NCBI GenBank assembly: GCA_005222975.1
Contig: NJBI01000023.1
Coordinates: 1-48,432 of the forward strand
DNA: 48,432 nt
From: Promethearchaeota archaeon Loki_b31
Lineage (GTDB): Archaea > Asgardarchaeota > Lokiarchaeia > Sigyniarchaeales > SOKP01
Direction of reading: 5' to 3'
The position numbers and the translations under genes are program-made. The notes under the pieces were generated by a model that was not told where the DNA came from, searched no databases, and saw only the letters and a list, made by a program, of their open reading frames with translations. Numbering within the stretch: position 1 is the first letter of the stretch; every line of letters begins with the position of its first letter. This document shows positions 1 through 7,957 of the stretch, piece after piece.

Positions 1-322
1 TATCTTTAAAATCAAACATACCACCTAAAAAGATGTCTCTCCATTTATCAGCTTTTTCAATTTCGGCGACAACATTTCCCGTTGTTACATCGTAAACTTT
101 GAAACTAAATCCCATAAATTTTCCTTGAGCTCAGGGCTCAATCTCATTATTTCTCTTTTAAGATATAGTAATTCCTATTGATACCAAATAAACCCATTGG
201 CTTTATTCCTACTGGGGCACTTATTGGAGCTTGTGTAACTACTGTAGTTAATTCAAAGCCATAACCCTGGCAAAACCGTTGATTTGGGGCTTTTGTTCTG
301 CTCCACAATTTGTACAATGCAT
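1..322 (-). pseudogene. Broken LURP-one-related (LOR) gene with N-terminal zinc ribbon, runs off the left edge
   Basis: Read on the minus strand from an ATG at 322, the sequence starts like a zinc ribbon (MHCTNCGAEQ). It then changes frame to a segment containing QRFCQGYGFEL, the partner of QKFCEKCGFDL in the intact paralogue at 583-1230. After a linker comes GLFGINRNYYILKEK, which matches the start of the LOR domain in the paralogue at 2535-3308 (SLFDINRNFFLIKER). In-frame stops follow, and the frame after 131-133 resumes with the C-terminal part of the domain (VVAEIEKADKWRDIFLGG), again matching that paralogue. Roughly the middle hundred residues of the domain are missing. Frameshift plus internal deletion plus stops make this a pseudogene; the 3' end lies outside the window. 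Assignment to the family rests on similarity to three neighbouring genes. Confidence 0.72.
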
Positions 323-582
323 TTTTTTACTTTTTTTTCAAATTGTCCCATATATTTATTCTTGATTTGTTCACCGCCCTGATAGAATTTATAACAAGAA
401 TGCATTGATATTACTCTTTCTTGGATGGTCAATATAGTATTAATTTACCATTTGCATATGAAATAATACTTATTATAATTTATATGAAATATTATGATTT
501 TGCTAAACATTTTTTTAGAATTTATTATTATATTATAAATAAGTAATCAACTTTAACATATATTGCTTGGAGAGAAAATCAA

Positions 583-1230
583 TTGAAGTGTCCTGAATGT
601 GGAAATAAAATTATAGAATTAGATCAAAAATTTTGTGAAAAATGTGGGTTTGATTTATCAAGAGAGGAATTTAAAAGTGAATTAAAATTATTCGATAATC
701 TCCAAAAATATTATATTTTGACGGAGAATTATTGGAAGCATGGAACTGGGAGAATTTATAATGAAAGAGGGCTGATCATTGGCTCAATTCATAAAAAAAA
801 AGAAGGTTTTAAAGGAAGAATTTTAATAAAGGATTCAGATAATAATATTTTAGCTAAAATAACTAGAAAATCTTTATCAATGCGTCATATTCACTTTTTA
901 AGTGATCCTACGGGAAATTTAATTGCTAAATATAAAAAAAAAATGGTTAGTAATTTTAGATCAATATTTTACTTAGAAGATCATGTGGGTACTCGAAAAT
1001 ATGAAGCTTATGGTGAGTTTATGGATTTTAAGTTTAACATTAAAGACATTACCACAGAAAAAATTATCGCTGAATTTGATAAAGTAGAAAGATGGAAAAA
1101 TGAAATTTCAAGCGAAATTTTAAATCTTTATGATGCTTACGCATTAAAAATAAAAGATACGATTATAGATAAGAGAATGCTACTTGGATTTGTTTTAGGT
1201 TCAAAATACATAATTTATGATGTTTTTTAA
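583..1230 (+). CDS. LURP-one-related (tubby-like) protein with N-terminal zinc ribbon
   Basis: 215 aa. Residues 1-25 form a zinc ribbon with Cys3, Cys6, Cys18 and Cys21 (CPEC...CEKC). Residues from about 35 to the end look like a LURP-one/tubby-like beta-barrel: repeated strands with GRIYNERGLIIGSI, KGRILIKDSDNNILAKI and the closing YALKIKDTIIDKRMLLGFVL. Plant LURP-one and phospholipid-scramblase-like barrels share this fold, but no biochemical role can be read from the sequence. No signal peptide or membrane segment is evident. The start is TTG, preceded by GGAGAG at about 569-574, which supports this choice over internal codons. It belongs to a local family with the broken gene at the left edge and the genes at 1237-1812 and 2535-3308. 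It is convergent with the next gene, with only a few bases between their ends. Confidence 0.8.
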   Translation: MKCPECGNKIIELDQKFCEKCGFDLSREEFKSELKLFDNLQKYYILTENYWKHGTGRIYNERGLIIGSIHKKKEGFKGRILIKDSDNNILAKITRKSLSMRHIHFLSDPTGNLIAKYKKKMVSNFRSIFYLEDHVGTRKYEAYGEFMDFKFNIKDITTEKIIAEFDKVERWKNEISSEILNLYDAYALKIKDTIIDKRMLLGFVLGSKYIIYDVF

Positions 1231-1236
1231 AAAAAA

Positions 1237-1812
1237 TTAATATTTAAATTGATGTCTTCTTCTCTGTTTTTTTCTCTCTTCTCTAATTCTCTCAATTTCA
1301 TATTGTAGAACCATTACTGTACAAAGTATAATCATTGCCATTTGATTATTTAAATTTTGATTTATTTTCAATCCATATGTATCACGAACTCTCCAAAATT
1401 TCTTTGAAATCCTTGCAATTTCCGAACCATCTTTAATAATAGAATATTTCAATCCCATTATATTACCTTTAATATGAAAAATTCTTTCTTCTAAAGGATT
1501 TTCAAACCAATATTTTGGTTTAATAGATACAATTTTTCTTTTCATTTTTCCTAGAAATTTACTCTCATCGGGTTTACCGTTTTCATCTGGTTCGAAAAAC
1601 TTAAATGTCCCACGTAAAGATGCTAACTTCTGACGGATAACCATAATTGTTCTTTCATCAGCGTCTTTAAGACTAAATAAAGCACGAATAGATAATATTT
1701 TTCTTACAAAATTTCCAATTAAATTTTGTTCGGGATCCATAACACGGACAATGTCATGAATAGAGACTAATTTATCTCTTAATATGAATTCCTTCTGATT
1801 TTTTAACTCCAT
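1237..1812 (-). CDS. LURP-one-related (tubby-like) protein without zinc ribbon
   Basis: 191 aa. The repeated strand pattern of the neighbouring LOR proteins is present: a FILRDKL opening strand, DPEQNLIGNFVRKILSI, DADERTIMVIRQKLASLRG, and a closing region YGLKINQNLNNQMAMIILC. The N-terminal Cys4 ribbon of the paralogues is absent and the tail is very basic (ERKKQRRRHQ). A tail of this kind could bind nucleic acid or acidic lipid, but that is inference. The gene is convergent with 583-1230 and divergent from 2057-2479, with an AT-rich gap of about 240 bp upstream. Family membership is fairly sure; function is unknown. Confidence 0.7.
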   Translation of the reverse strand: MELKNQKEFILRDKLVSIHDIVRVMDPEQNLIGNFVRKILSIRALFSLKDADERTIMVIRQKLASLRGTFKFFEPDENGKPDESKFLGKMKRKIVSIKPKYWFENPLEERIFHIKGNIMGLKYSIIKDGSEIARISKKFWRVRDTYGLKINQNLNNQMAMIILCTVMVLQYEIERIREERKKQRRRHQFKY

Positions 1813-2056
1813 TTATCATTAACACTTCTTTTATTCATTTTTTATTATTTTTTAATCGATTTAGAATTATTTAAATAGTTAATTGTTCATTTATGTCATC
1901 ATTATTTGTTTTTATTTTTATAAGTATAAAAAGTTTATAAATTTGTGGAAGAAAAAGTTTTTAATTTTCTTATTCATGGAAAATGAGTTTTGATGTTAAA
2001 TAATTTCAGTAGTATATTTCTGTGAAGGAAAAGTAGATACAGATTTATAATATAAA

Positions 2057-2479
2057 ATGGAATTTGGAAAAATTCTATTGACCGACCAAGAGTTATCGCT
2101 AGTAAAAAAATCAAACATAAGTTTAACAGAAATCGGTTCCTCAATTGAAGAATTCAAGGATGGGTTTATAAATCCTTTAGAATGTATCAAAAAAGCGTAT
2201 AGCGCGAAAATCCAAAGAATTTTTGTTGTAGTAGTTGAAACCAGAGACGATCATTTGTTCTCCATTACAATGGCAAAAAATAAAAACTTAGGTAGGCAAG
2301 AAAGTATTACTTTGAGTGAATTGATAAACGCAACTATTATAAAAACTATCAATATTAAAAATATGGCATCCTTTCCGAACGATTCAGAAATCGAACCAGT
2401 TTCTAATAAATGTGAATATTGTGGAGAAATTAATGATATTAGTTGGAAATTTTGTAAAAAATGCGGAAAGGAACGATAA
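2057..2479 (+). CDS. Small unknown protein with C-terminal zinc ribbon
   Basis: 140 aa. Residues 1-100 are an unrecognised alpha/beta domain (MEFGKILLTDQELSLVKK...IQRIFVVVVETRDDHLFSI). Residues 119-136 form a Cys4 ribbon (Cys119, Cys122, Cys133, Cys136; CEYC...WKFCKKCG) very like the N-terminal ribbons of the adjacent LOR proteins, so the same ribbon type is used at opposite ends of different partners. A TATA-like run (ttataatataaaatgg) abuts the ATG, which suggests a leaderless or very short leader transcript. No family name can be given for the main domain. Confidence 0.62.
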   Translation: MEFGKILLTDQELSLVKKSNISLTEIGSSIEEFKDGFINPLECIKKAYSAKIQRIFVVVVETRDDHLFSITMAKNKNLGRQESITLSELINATIIKTINIKNMASFPNDSEIEPVSNKCEYCGEINDISWKFCKKCGKER

Positions 2480-2534
2480 AATAATTTTAAACTATAAGAA
2501 AAGAAAATATTAGTTATAACATTGAATAAATTAG

Positions 2535-3308
2535 TTAGCGATGACGGCGTGAAGCTCCAAAAGGACCAGGGAATCTTCCACGACGGTAAGGTATACGACC
2601 CATCATTGGTCCACTACCCGCAGAGTCATGCATTACATTATCTATTGATAGAACAAATCCAACTAGTATCCTTCTGTCTGTTTCGTTATCCAGGATCTTC
2701 AAAGCGTAAGTGTCCGCAAAATCAAATAACCCCCCTAAGAAAATATCTCTCCATCGATCAGCTTTTTCTATCTCCGCTACCAATTTTCTTGAAGCAACTT
2801 CGTAGATTTTAAACGACCAGCCAAAAAAATCCCCTTCAGCCTCGTACCATCTATTTCCCATGTTATCTTCCAAAAAGAATTTTGATCTAAAAAAGGTTAA
2901 TATTTTCTTCTTAATTCTTGCGATTAATTCTCCATCTGGAGTTTTTAAATCCTGAGCGCCTCTTGCTGAAATGATTTTACTATGAATCGTAGCAACAACG
3001 GTACCATCAAGTTCTTGGAGTTCCACTCGTCGTCTTATGCTAAAGATTATACGATTCATTCGTCCAATTAATTTTCCCTCGTCATCCATTATATCCCCAA
3101 AACCCATATCCCACATCCGTTCCTTTATCAAAAAGAAGTTCCGATTAATATCGAATAAACTACCTTTTTTCTGAGGTGTTGGGGTTGGAATTGAAGAAGG
3201 GGTGCTTTCTACTCCTTTTTCTTGTGCTTTTTTCAATTCTGTACCGCATTTCTCACAGAATTTTTGATCTATACTAGCTTCATCTCCACAATTAGGACAA
3301 AATTTCAT
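2535..3308 (-). CDS. LURP-one-related (tubby-like) protein with N-terminal zinc ribbon
   Basis: 257 aa, the longest intact member of the local family. Residues 1-25 carry Cys4, Cys7, Cys18 and Cys21 (CPNC...CEKC). A Pro/Ser/Thr linker (residues 30-50) leads to a LOR barrel from about residue 52 (SLFDINRNFFLIKER) to about 230 (YALKILDNETDRRILVGFVL). The tail is Gly/Arg/Pro-rich (GPMMGRIPYRRGRFPGPFG), so it may be disordered and nucleic-acid or membrane binding; that is inference. The strand pattern (DEGKLIGRMNRIIFSIRRR, TPDGELIARIKKKI, VASRKLVAEIEKADRW) matches the paralogues closely, and this gene is the best template for reconstructing the broken gene at 1-322. The molecular role is unknown. 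Confidence 0.78.
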   Translation of the reverse strand: MKFCPNCGDEASIDQKFCEKCGTELKKAQEKGVESTPSSIPTPTPQKKGSLFDINRNFFLIKERMWDMGFGDIMDDEGKLIGRMNRIIFSIRRRVELQELDGTVVATIHSKIISARGAQDLKTPDGELIARIKKKILTFFRSKFFLEDNMGNRWYEAEGDFFGWSFKIYEVASRKLVAEIEKADRWRDIFLGGLFDFADTYALKILDNETDRRILVGFVLSIDNVMHDSAGSGPMMGRIPYRRGRFPGPFGASRRHR

Positions 3309-3478
3309 TTTATCAGCCTTATTATCTACTTTATAAATAAAATTCAGTTTTTAATCATCAATAGTCAATTTAGTCTAATAAATTTAAGGATGGGAAAGAA
3401 ATTTTACTTAGATTTTAAAGAAATTTTTTAACTAAACTAAACTTTTAAATATAAAATAACAAAGAAGTGAGAAAAAAA

Positions 3479-4252
3479 ATGTCAACAATACCAAGTTTGC
3501 TCAAACTAAAGGATTACATTACTCTAACTGGGACGACAATAGGTTTTGTTGCTTTAATTTGTGGTTCATATGGGACCCGAGACGCCATCTCTTTAGGTTT
3601 TTTTTTAATCTCACTAACTTTTGGAACGGATTTAATTGATGGGTACATCGCGAGAAAGACAGGAACAGTAAACGAAATTGGCAGAGAACTCGATTCTTTG
3701 AGCGATTCTCTCACATTTGGTATAGTGCCCGCCGTACTATGTTTTCAGGCGTTTAAGACAGGGATGTTTTACGATTACATTCTAGCAATTGGGTGTATTT
3801 GTTTCGCACTAGGGGCTATATTAAGATTAGCTCGGTTCAATATTTCAACAAGTACCGGATATACGGGTGTGCCAACACCAATAACCACTTTATTAATCCT
3901 CGTCTACTTTTACGCTAATTATTTTTACGCGTTTGCGTTTGGTGGGTTGAACTATCCTTTCCTTGAAATTGCTTATTCCATTATTCCTTTCCTTTTAATT
4001 TTCTTTGGATGGTTAAACATTACTACTTACATTAAATTTGGCGAAAAAGGCAAAATCGTTTATTACTTATTCATCATTTTAGCTCCCTGTTCTCCTATAT
4101 TTGGCATTATAGGTATTTTAAACCCTAATTTTATAGTATCTATGACCATTTCTCTGATATTTTTAGGTTTCTTTTTATTTTCGCTTAGTTGGTTGCTTCT
4201 TAACTCAGTTATTACACAAATATCGATGAAAAAGGAAAAGGGGCCAAGCTAA
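3479..4252 (+). CDS. pssA: CDP-alcohol phosphatidyltransferase, PssA-like (CDP-diacylglycerol/archaeol-serine phosphatidyltransferase)
   Basis: 257 aa integral membrane enzyme. The CDP-alcohol phosphatidyltransferase signature D-G-x2-A-R-x8-G-x3-D-x3-D is complete (Asp54-Gly55, Ala58-Arg59, Gly68, Asp72, Asp76). The following SDSLTFGIVPA matches the PssA subfamily, which transfers a phosphatidyl or archaetidyl group from the CDP-activated lipid to L-serine. Six to eight hydrophobic segments span the rest. I take the ATG at 3479 rather than the in-frame GTG at 3467, because the GAAGTGAG stretch there sits at ribosome-binding distance from the ATG. The gene is isolated between opposing neighbours. 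Serine as acceptor is inferred from subfamily resemblance; inositol or glycerol phosphate cannot be excluded. Confidence 0.87.
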   Translation: MSTIPSLLKLKDYITLTGTTIGFVALICGSYGTRDAISLGFFLISLTFGTDLIDGYIARKTGTVNEIGRELDSLSDSLTFGIVPAVLCFQAFKTGMFYDYILAIGCICFALGAILRLARFNISTSTGYTGVPTPITTLLILVYFYANYFYAFAFGGLNYPFLEIAYSIIPFLLIFFGWLNITTYIKFGEKGKIVYYLFIILAPCSPIFGIIGILNPNFIVSMTISLIFLGFFLFSLSWLLLNSVITQISMKKEKGPS

Positions 4253-4309
4253 AACAAGTTAAATAAAAAGAGTCAGATTTACTTAAAACTATACTATTAA
4301 TTTGATAAT

Positions 4310-6247
4310 CTAATTAATTAGATGTTTTTTCCATTCTTCTATGCTTTCAACGATATGTTTAATATCCACTTCGCTTAAATGACCCAAATGGGTTTTATAT
4401 TGGTTAATTTTACTTCTTAACTTGTGTAAAGTTACGCTAAATCCTTTTTTTTCCAAAATTAGCTCCGCAATATTTTCTAATTCAGTACTAAATTCCTCTC
4501 CATTAAGGTTTTGTAGTTTTTGAACTAACGATTTAAAAGCAGTATCGATTAACATTCCTACATCATCGCCAGCCTTAGGAATCTGTTTTGGTGCTTTAGG
4601 AGCTTGTTTTAAAGCTTTTTGCTGTGTAGTTTCTTTAACCTTGTCTTGAATCTTTTGAGTTAATTCCGTAACTATATCTTGTGTCTGAGCGATACTTGTT
4701 TTTTTTTGGGACGCTTTAAAACTACTAGGAGTAATCGGTTTAGTAGGTCCTACTGTTTTGGAAGTAGTAGTTTCTCTTAGTGTTGCCATTATCCCCAGAG
4801 ATCTTGGCGTTTCGTGTAGACTCGAACTTGCTTTATCCCACACTGTATTAATAACCGAAAGTATAAGTTTAATTAAAGGTGCATAATCAGTAGCAAATCC
4901 GACAAAATCTTTTAACGAATCCTGTGAATTTTTCTGGATTATTCCCATAAGTACGTAATTATCGTCGCTTTTAATAATGACAACGCTCTCATTTTTGAGA
5001 GTTCTATATTCCAAGTTTTTAATTTCTTTAAATTTTTTAACATTACTATTAGTATGTGCCTCCGAAGAAGCAATTTTAATTTTAAGAGTTCCCGGTATAT
5101 CTGTAAATTCTTCTATCGATAAATGATCTTCAAGTTTAGGAACAACTAATAACAAATTCTCTTTAGCATGGGTAATTTTACTTAATATTTCTTCGTTAAC
5201 TCTAGAAACGCTGTTAATGTGCCAAAAATTATCTGGTTTCGCCTTTTCAGAAGATGTAATAATTTTATAATAACTTACCATTGCTTTATTAATAGGGTTA
5301 TTTAAAGCTGCCACGGAATCGACTGAACTACTAATTATCGCGTTAAAACTGTCAATAATAACATTTTCGAAATCTTTAAGATCGCTAGATAAGCTATTTC
5401 GCTTTTTTTTTACCATTTCAATTGTTTTATTAATTTTAGATTCATAACTATTTAACAAGTTTAACAATAACATCTGAAAGTCGTCCCGAAATTGAAAAGT
5501 CGAGTCAATAATATTTTTAAGCGATTCGATTGTATTATCAAATTCGTCTTCAATTAATTTATGTAAGTTAACAGTAAAAGCTTCAAGTATTTTTTCAAAA
5601 TTTTCTTGAAACACATCTTCAATTACGCTCTTAACCGGTTTCTCAGATTTTTTCAATTCTAAAGTTTCGATTTTTTTGTTTAAATCCTTTTTAATTGTGG
5701 TAATTAGCTTTATTAAATAAGAAAATTGATTTTGGGTTATACCTTTAATTGTTTTATGTAGCTCATCCAAAACAGTTTTTATTATTTTCAAGTTCTCCAT
5801 TCCCTGAACAACATCATCTATATCCTGTTTTTGGATAATTACATCCTCTTCGAAGTCTTTTCTTAATTCTTGGGTTGCGTTAAAAGTGGTGTCTAATTCA
5901 ATTATCGTATTTTCTTGAAATATTCTCTTTAAAGAATTTGAAAGTAATTGTTGTATTTGTTTTTTAATGCCGTCCAAGTTAGCATTTATATTATCGTAGT
6001 AATTTATAATGGGGTTTATTGGAGGAATGGTTAGGTATTGAAGTAATAAATCTGGGCTTTGAGGATTGATAGGTATTAACAAACCAGCATCTATAAGTTC
6101 ATTTAAAGATTTTGCATATTCTTCTTGAGAGATATTAGGTAAAATAGAATATAGTTCGAACGATGACAAGGGTTTTCTACCAACGCTTTGTAAATAAAGT
6201 TTCATCGCATTATCTGAAATTTGTAATTTTTTTAAAAATTCTTCCAT
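4310..6247 (-). CDS. TrmB-like winged-helix protein with long coiled coil and TrmB/PLD-like domain
   Basis: 645 aa, cytoplasmic. Residues 1-80 resemble the TrmB winged helix (LQISDNAMKLYLQSVGRKPL then SLNELIDAGLLIP). Residues about 85-330 are Leu/Lys/Glu-rich and predicted helical or coiled coil. A segment beginning FWHINSVSRVNEEILSKITH and continuing LLLVVPKLEDHL looks like the TrmB-type regulatory domain that follows the HTH in archaeal sugar regulators. A Thr/Pro/Lys/Ala linker leads to a helical C-terminal domain of about 65 residues. TrmB proteins are usually about 250-350 aa, so the inserted coiled coil is unusual. The gene is divergent from the vWA/finger pair at 6404-9310 with a shared AT-rich control region of about 155 bp, so a functional link is possible. 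DNA binding is inferred from the fold. Confidence 0.6.
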   Translation of the reverse strand: MEEFLKKLQISDNAMKLYLQSVGRKPLSSFELYSILPNISQEEYAKSLNELIDAGLLIPINPQSPDLLLQYLTIPPINPIINYYDNINANLDGIKKQIQQLLSNSLKRIFQENTIIELDTTFNATQELRKDFEEDVIIQKQDIDDVVQGMENLKIIKTVLDELHKTIKGITQNQFSYLIKLITTIKKDLNKKIETLELKKSEKPVKSVIEDVFQENFEKILEAFTVNLHKLIEDEFDNTIESLKNIIDSTFQFRDDFQMLLLNLLNSYESKINKTIEMVKKKRNSLSSDLKDFENVIIDSFNAIISSSVDSVAALNNPINKAMVSYYKIITSSEKAKPDNFWHINSVSRVNEEILSKITHAKENLLLVVPKLEDHLSIEEFTDIPGTLKIKIASSEAHTNSNVKKFKEIKNLEYRTLKNESVVIIKSDDNYVLMGIIQKNSQDSLKDFVGFATDYAPLIKLILSVINTVWDKASSSLHETPRSLGIMATLRETTTSKTVGPTKPITPSSFKASQKKTSIAQTQDIVTELTQKIQDKVKETTQQKALKQAPKAPKQIPKAGDDVGMLIDTAFKSLVQKLQNLNGEEFSTELENIAELILEKKGFSVTLHKLRSKINQYKTHLGHLSEVDIKHIVESIEEWKKHLIN

Positions 6248-6403
6248 ACTGGTTCACCATCTCATTACTTTAATCTAAACTACTATTTTACTTTTACTAA
6301 TAAGTAATATAAGTATTTATTTTTTAAATTTTGTTAGATAAAAATATTTAAAGAATATTTTTCTTTATTTTAATAATAAAACATTAAGGTTATCAGTAGT
6401 ATT

Positions 6404-7807
6404 ATGAACTCATATGAGGATGTTTTTTTCTATTTAGATTTAACTAAGGACTTCTTAAAAGTGAAAGAAGTAATTAAAGCAGTTAAATATTATATCACTG
6501 AAAAAAATAAAATTAACATTAAAGGATATTACGGATTATTGATCTTCCAAGAAAAAGGCAACCCTATCTTCATTACGGGTAAAAAAGATTCAGACATTAT
6601 AGAAAATGCTATCCAAGAAAATTGGAAAACTCGTCCTAAGAAGCAATCCTTTTTTGAAAATGGATTATTTTATATATTTTCGTACATAGCAGAGACTATA
6701 AAAAAAAAGTCAAAATACAATAGAATAATCATTATCACAGATACTCCTAGCGATCTATCTGATGACTATACCGAAGCTTTGTTTAATTTAGTTTCAAAAA
6801 TAAAAGTTTTTCCTACTTTTGTAGATATTATAAGAGTGTCCGAAAAAGAAGAGCGATTTTTTAAAGACGATGTTAAACTAAACATTTTAGCAAGCGATAC
6901 CAAAGGCGGGATCTTTTACATTTCTGATAAAAAAGATTTTATACCTACTATAAAAAGATTAGTCAAAAGCAAGCAAATAGTGAGCACCTTTGAAAATCAA
7001 CACGCTAGAATAAAAATTAATAAAGACGATTACTACTTCTATTCTCATCTAGCAAATAGTTTAAAACGCGCACCTCCCAACGATGTAGGATCAAAATGCC
7101 ACTTCTGTCAAGAAGAAATCTGTCCTTGTTGCGCCGATGTAAATGATAAACTGTTAGTTTGCGAAGAATGCGGTACTATATTTCATAAATGTTGCGTTAC
7201 GAATTATACAATTCAACATAATATAGGAATACCCCATATTTTTAGATGCCCTAGCCCTAACTGTGATATCCTCTTAAAAATAAATCAAGACGATATCGTT
7301 ACTCCTTACTACGATAAGATGGTATCTGCCGAAGAATATATAAAAACAGAAGAAATACAACCAGACCAATTAGAAGAAGAAAGTATCACGGCTTCTGATC
7401 ACTTAGAAATTGAAGAACCGTTGAAAGAAAAAAAAGAGATGCCTGACACTACAAAGATAGAAGAGTCAGAAGCAGAACAAAAAGCAATCAGGGTAGGTGG
7501 TTTTTTTGGAAGTTACTATGAAGTTAAAAAAGAGGGAGATAAACTCGTCTACCAAAAAACAACTAAACCCAATAACTCAATGAATGATAGTCAAAAAGTT
7601 ACAAAAAACTCTAAAATTATTACAGAACCCAAACTTAAAAAAGTTGAAATACCGCAATATTGGAAACCGTTAGAAAAACAAGATAGAAGCAGTACTGATA
7701 AAGGAAGGTCCAGCTTTTTTGTTTGCCCCGGATGCGGAATACACATTAGCGGTAAGGATAAGGATCGACATTCATGTCCATATTGTGGTTTTAAATTAAT
7801 TGATTGA
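6404..7807 (+). CDS. vWA-like protein with PHD/RING-like zinc finger and C-terminal zinc ribbon (copy 1)
   Basis: 467 aa. Residues 5-190 have a von Willebrand A pattern: strand plus acidic loop VFFYLDLTKDF, central strand IIIITDTPSDLSDD, and the closing LASDTKGGIFYIS. The MIDAS DxSxS is replaced by D-L-T-K-D, so metal binding may be altered. Residues 232-287 hold a Cys/His finger: C232-x2-C235, C240, C242/C243, C253-x2-C256, H261, C263/C264, then F-R-C282 and C287. This order resembles PHD/RING treble clefs and the C-terminal finger of TFIIH subunit Ssl1/p44. An acidic linker, a conserved VGGFFG motif and a Cys4 ribbon near the end (CPGCG...CPYCGF) complete it. The next gene is a paralogue with the same architecture. 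Function is not established; ubiquitin-ligase or transcription/repair roles are hypotheses. Confidence 0.7.
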   Translation: MNSYEDVFFYLDLTKDFLKVKEVIKAVKYYITEKNKINIKGYYGLLIFQEKGNPIFITGKKDSDIIENAIQENWKTRPKKQSFFENGLFYIFSYIAETIKKKSKYNRIIIITDTPSDLSDDYTEALFNLVSKIKVFPTFVDIIRVSEKEERFFKDDVKLNILASDTKGGIFYISDKKDFIPTIKRLVKSKQIVSTFENQHARIKINKDDYYFYSHLANSLKRAPPNDVGSKCHFCQEEICPCCADVNDKLLVCEECGTIFHKCCVTNYTIQHNIGIPHIFRCPSPNCDILLKINQDDIVTPYYDKMVSAEEYIKTEEIQPDQLEEESITASDHLEIEEPLKEKKEMPDTTKIEESEAEQKAIRVGGFFGSYYEVKKEGDKLVYQKTTKPNNSMNDSQKVTKNSKIITEPKLKKVEIPQYWKPLEKQDRSSTDKGRSSFFVCPGCGIHISGKDKDRHSCPYCGFKLID

Positions 7808-7957
7808 ATTTTTAAATCTTAATCTCTCAGAGTTTTTTAAAGAAATAAAAATTGATTAATTGAGAAATATCAATAAAAATAAATAAAAATTCTATTATTA
7901 TTTTATATAACTTTACATTTTTTTAGGATAAAATTTAGACTATATTTTAATATCAAT

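Noticed and set aside
2522..2812. Open plus-strand frame of 96 codons
   Set aside because: It is antisense to the LOR gene at 2535-3308 and has no family-like sequence.
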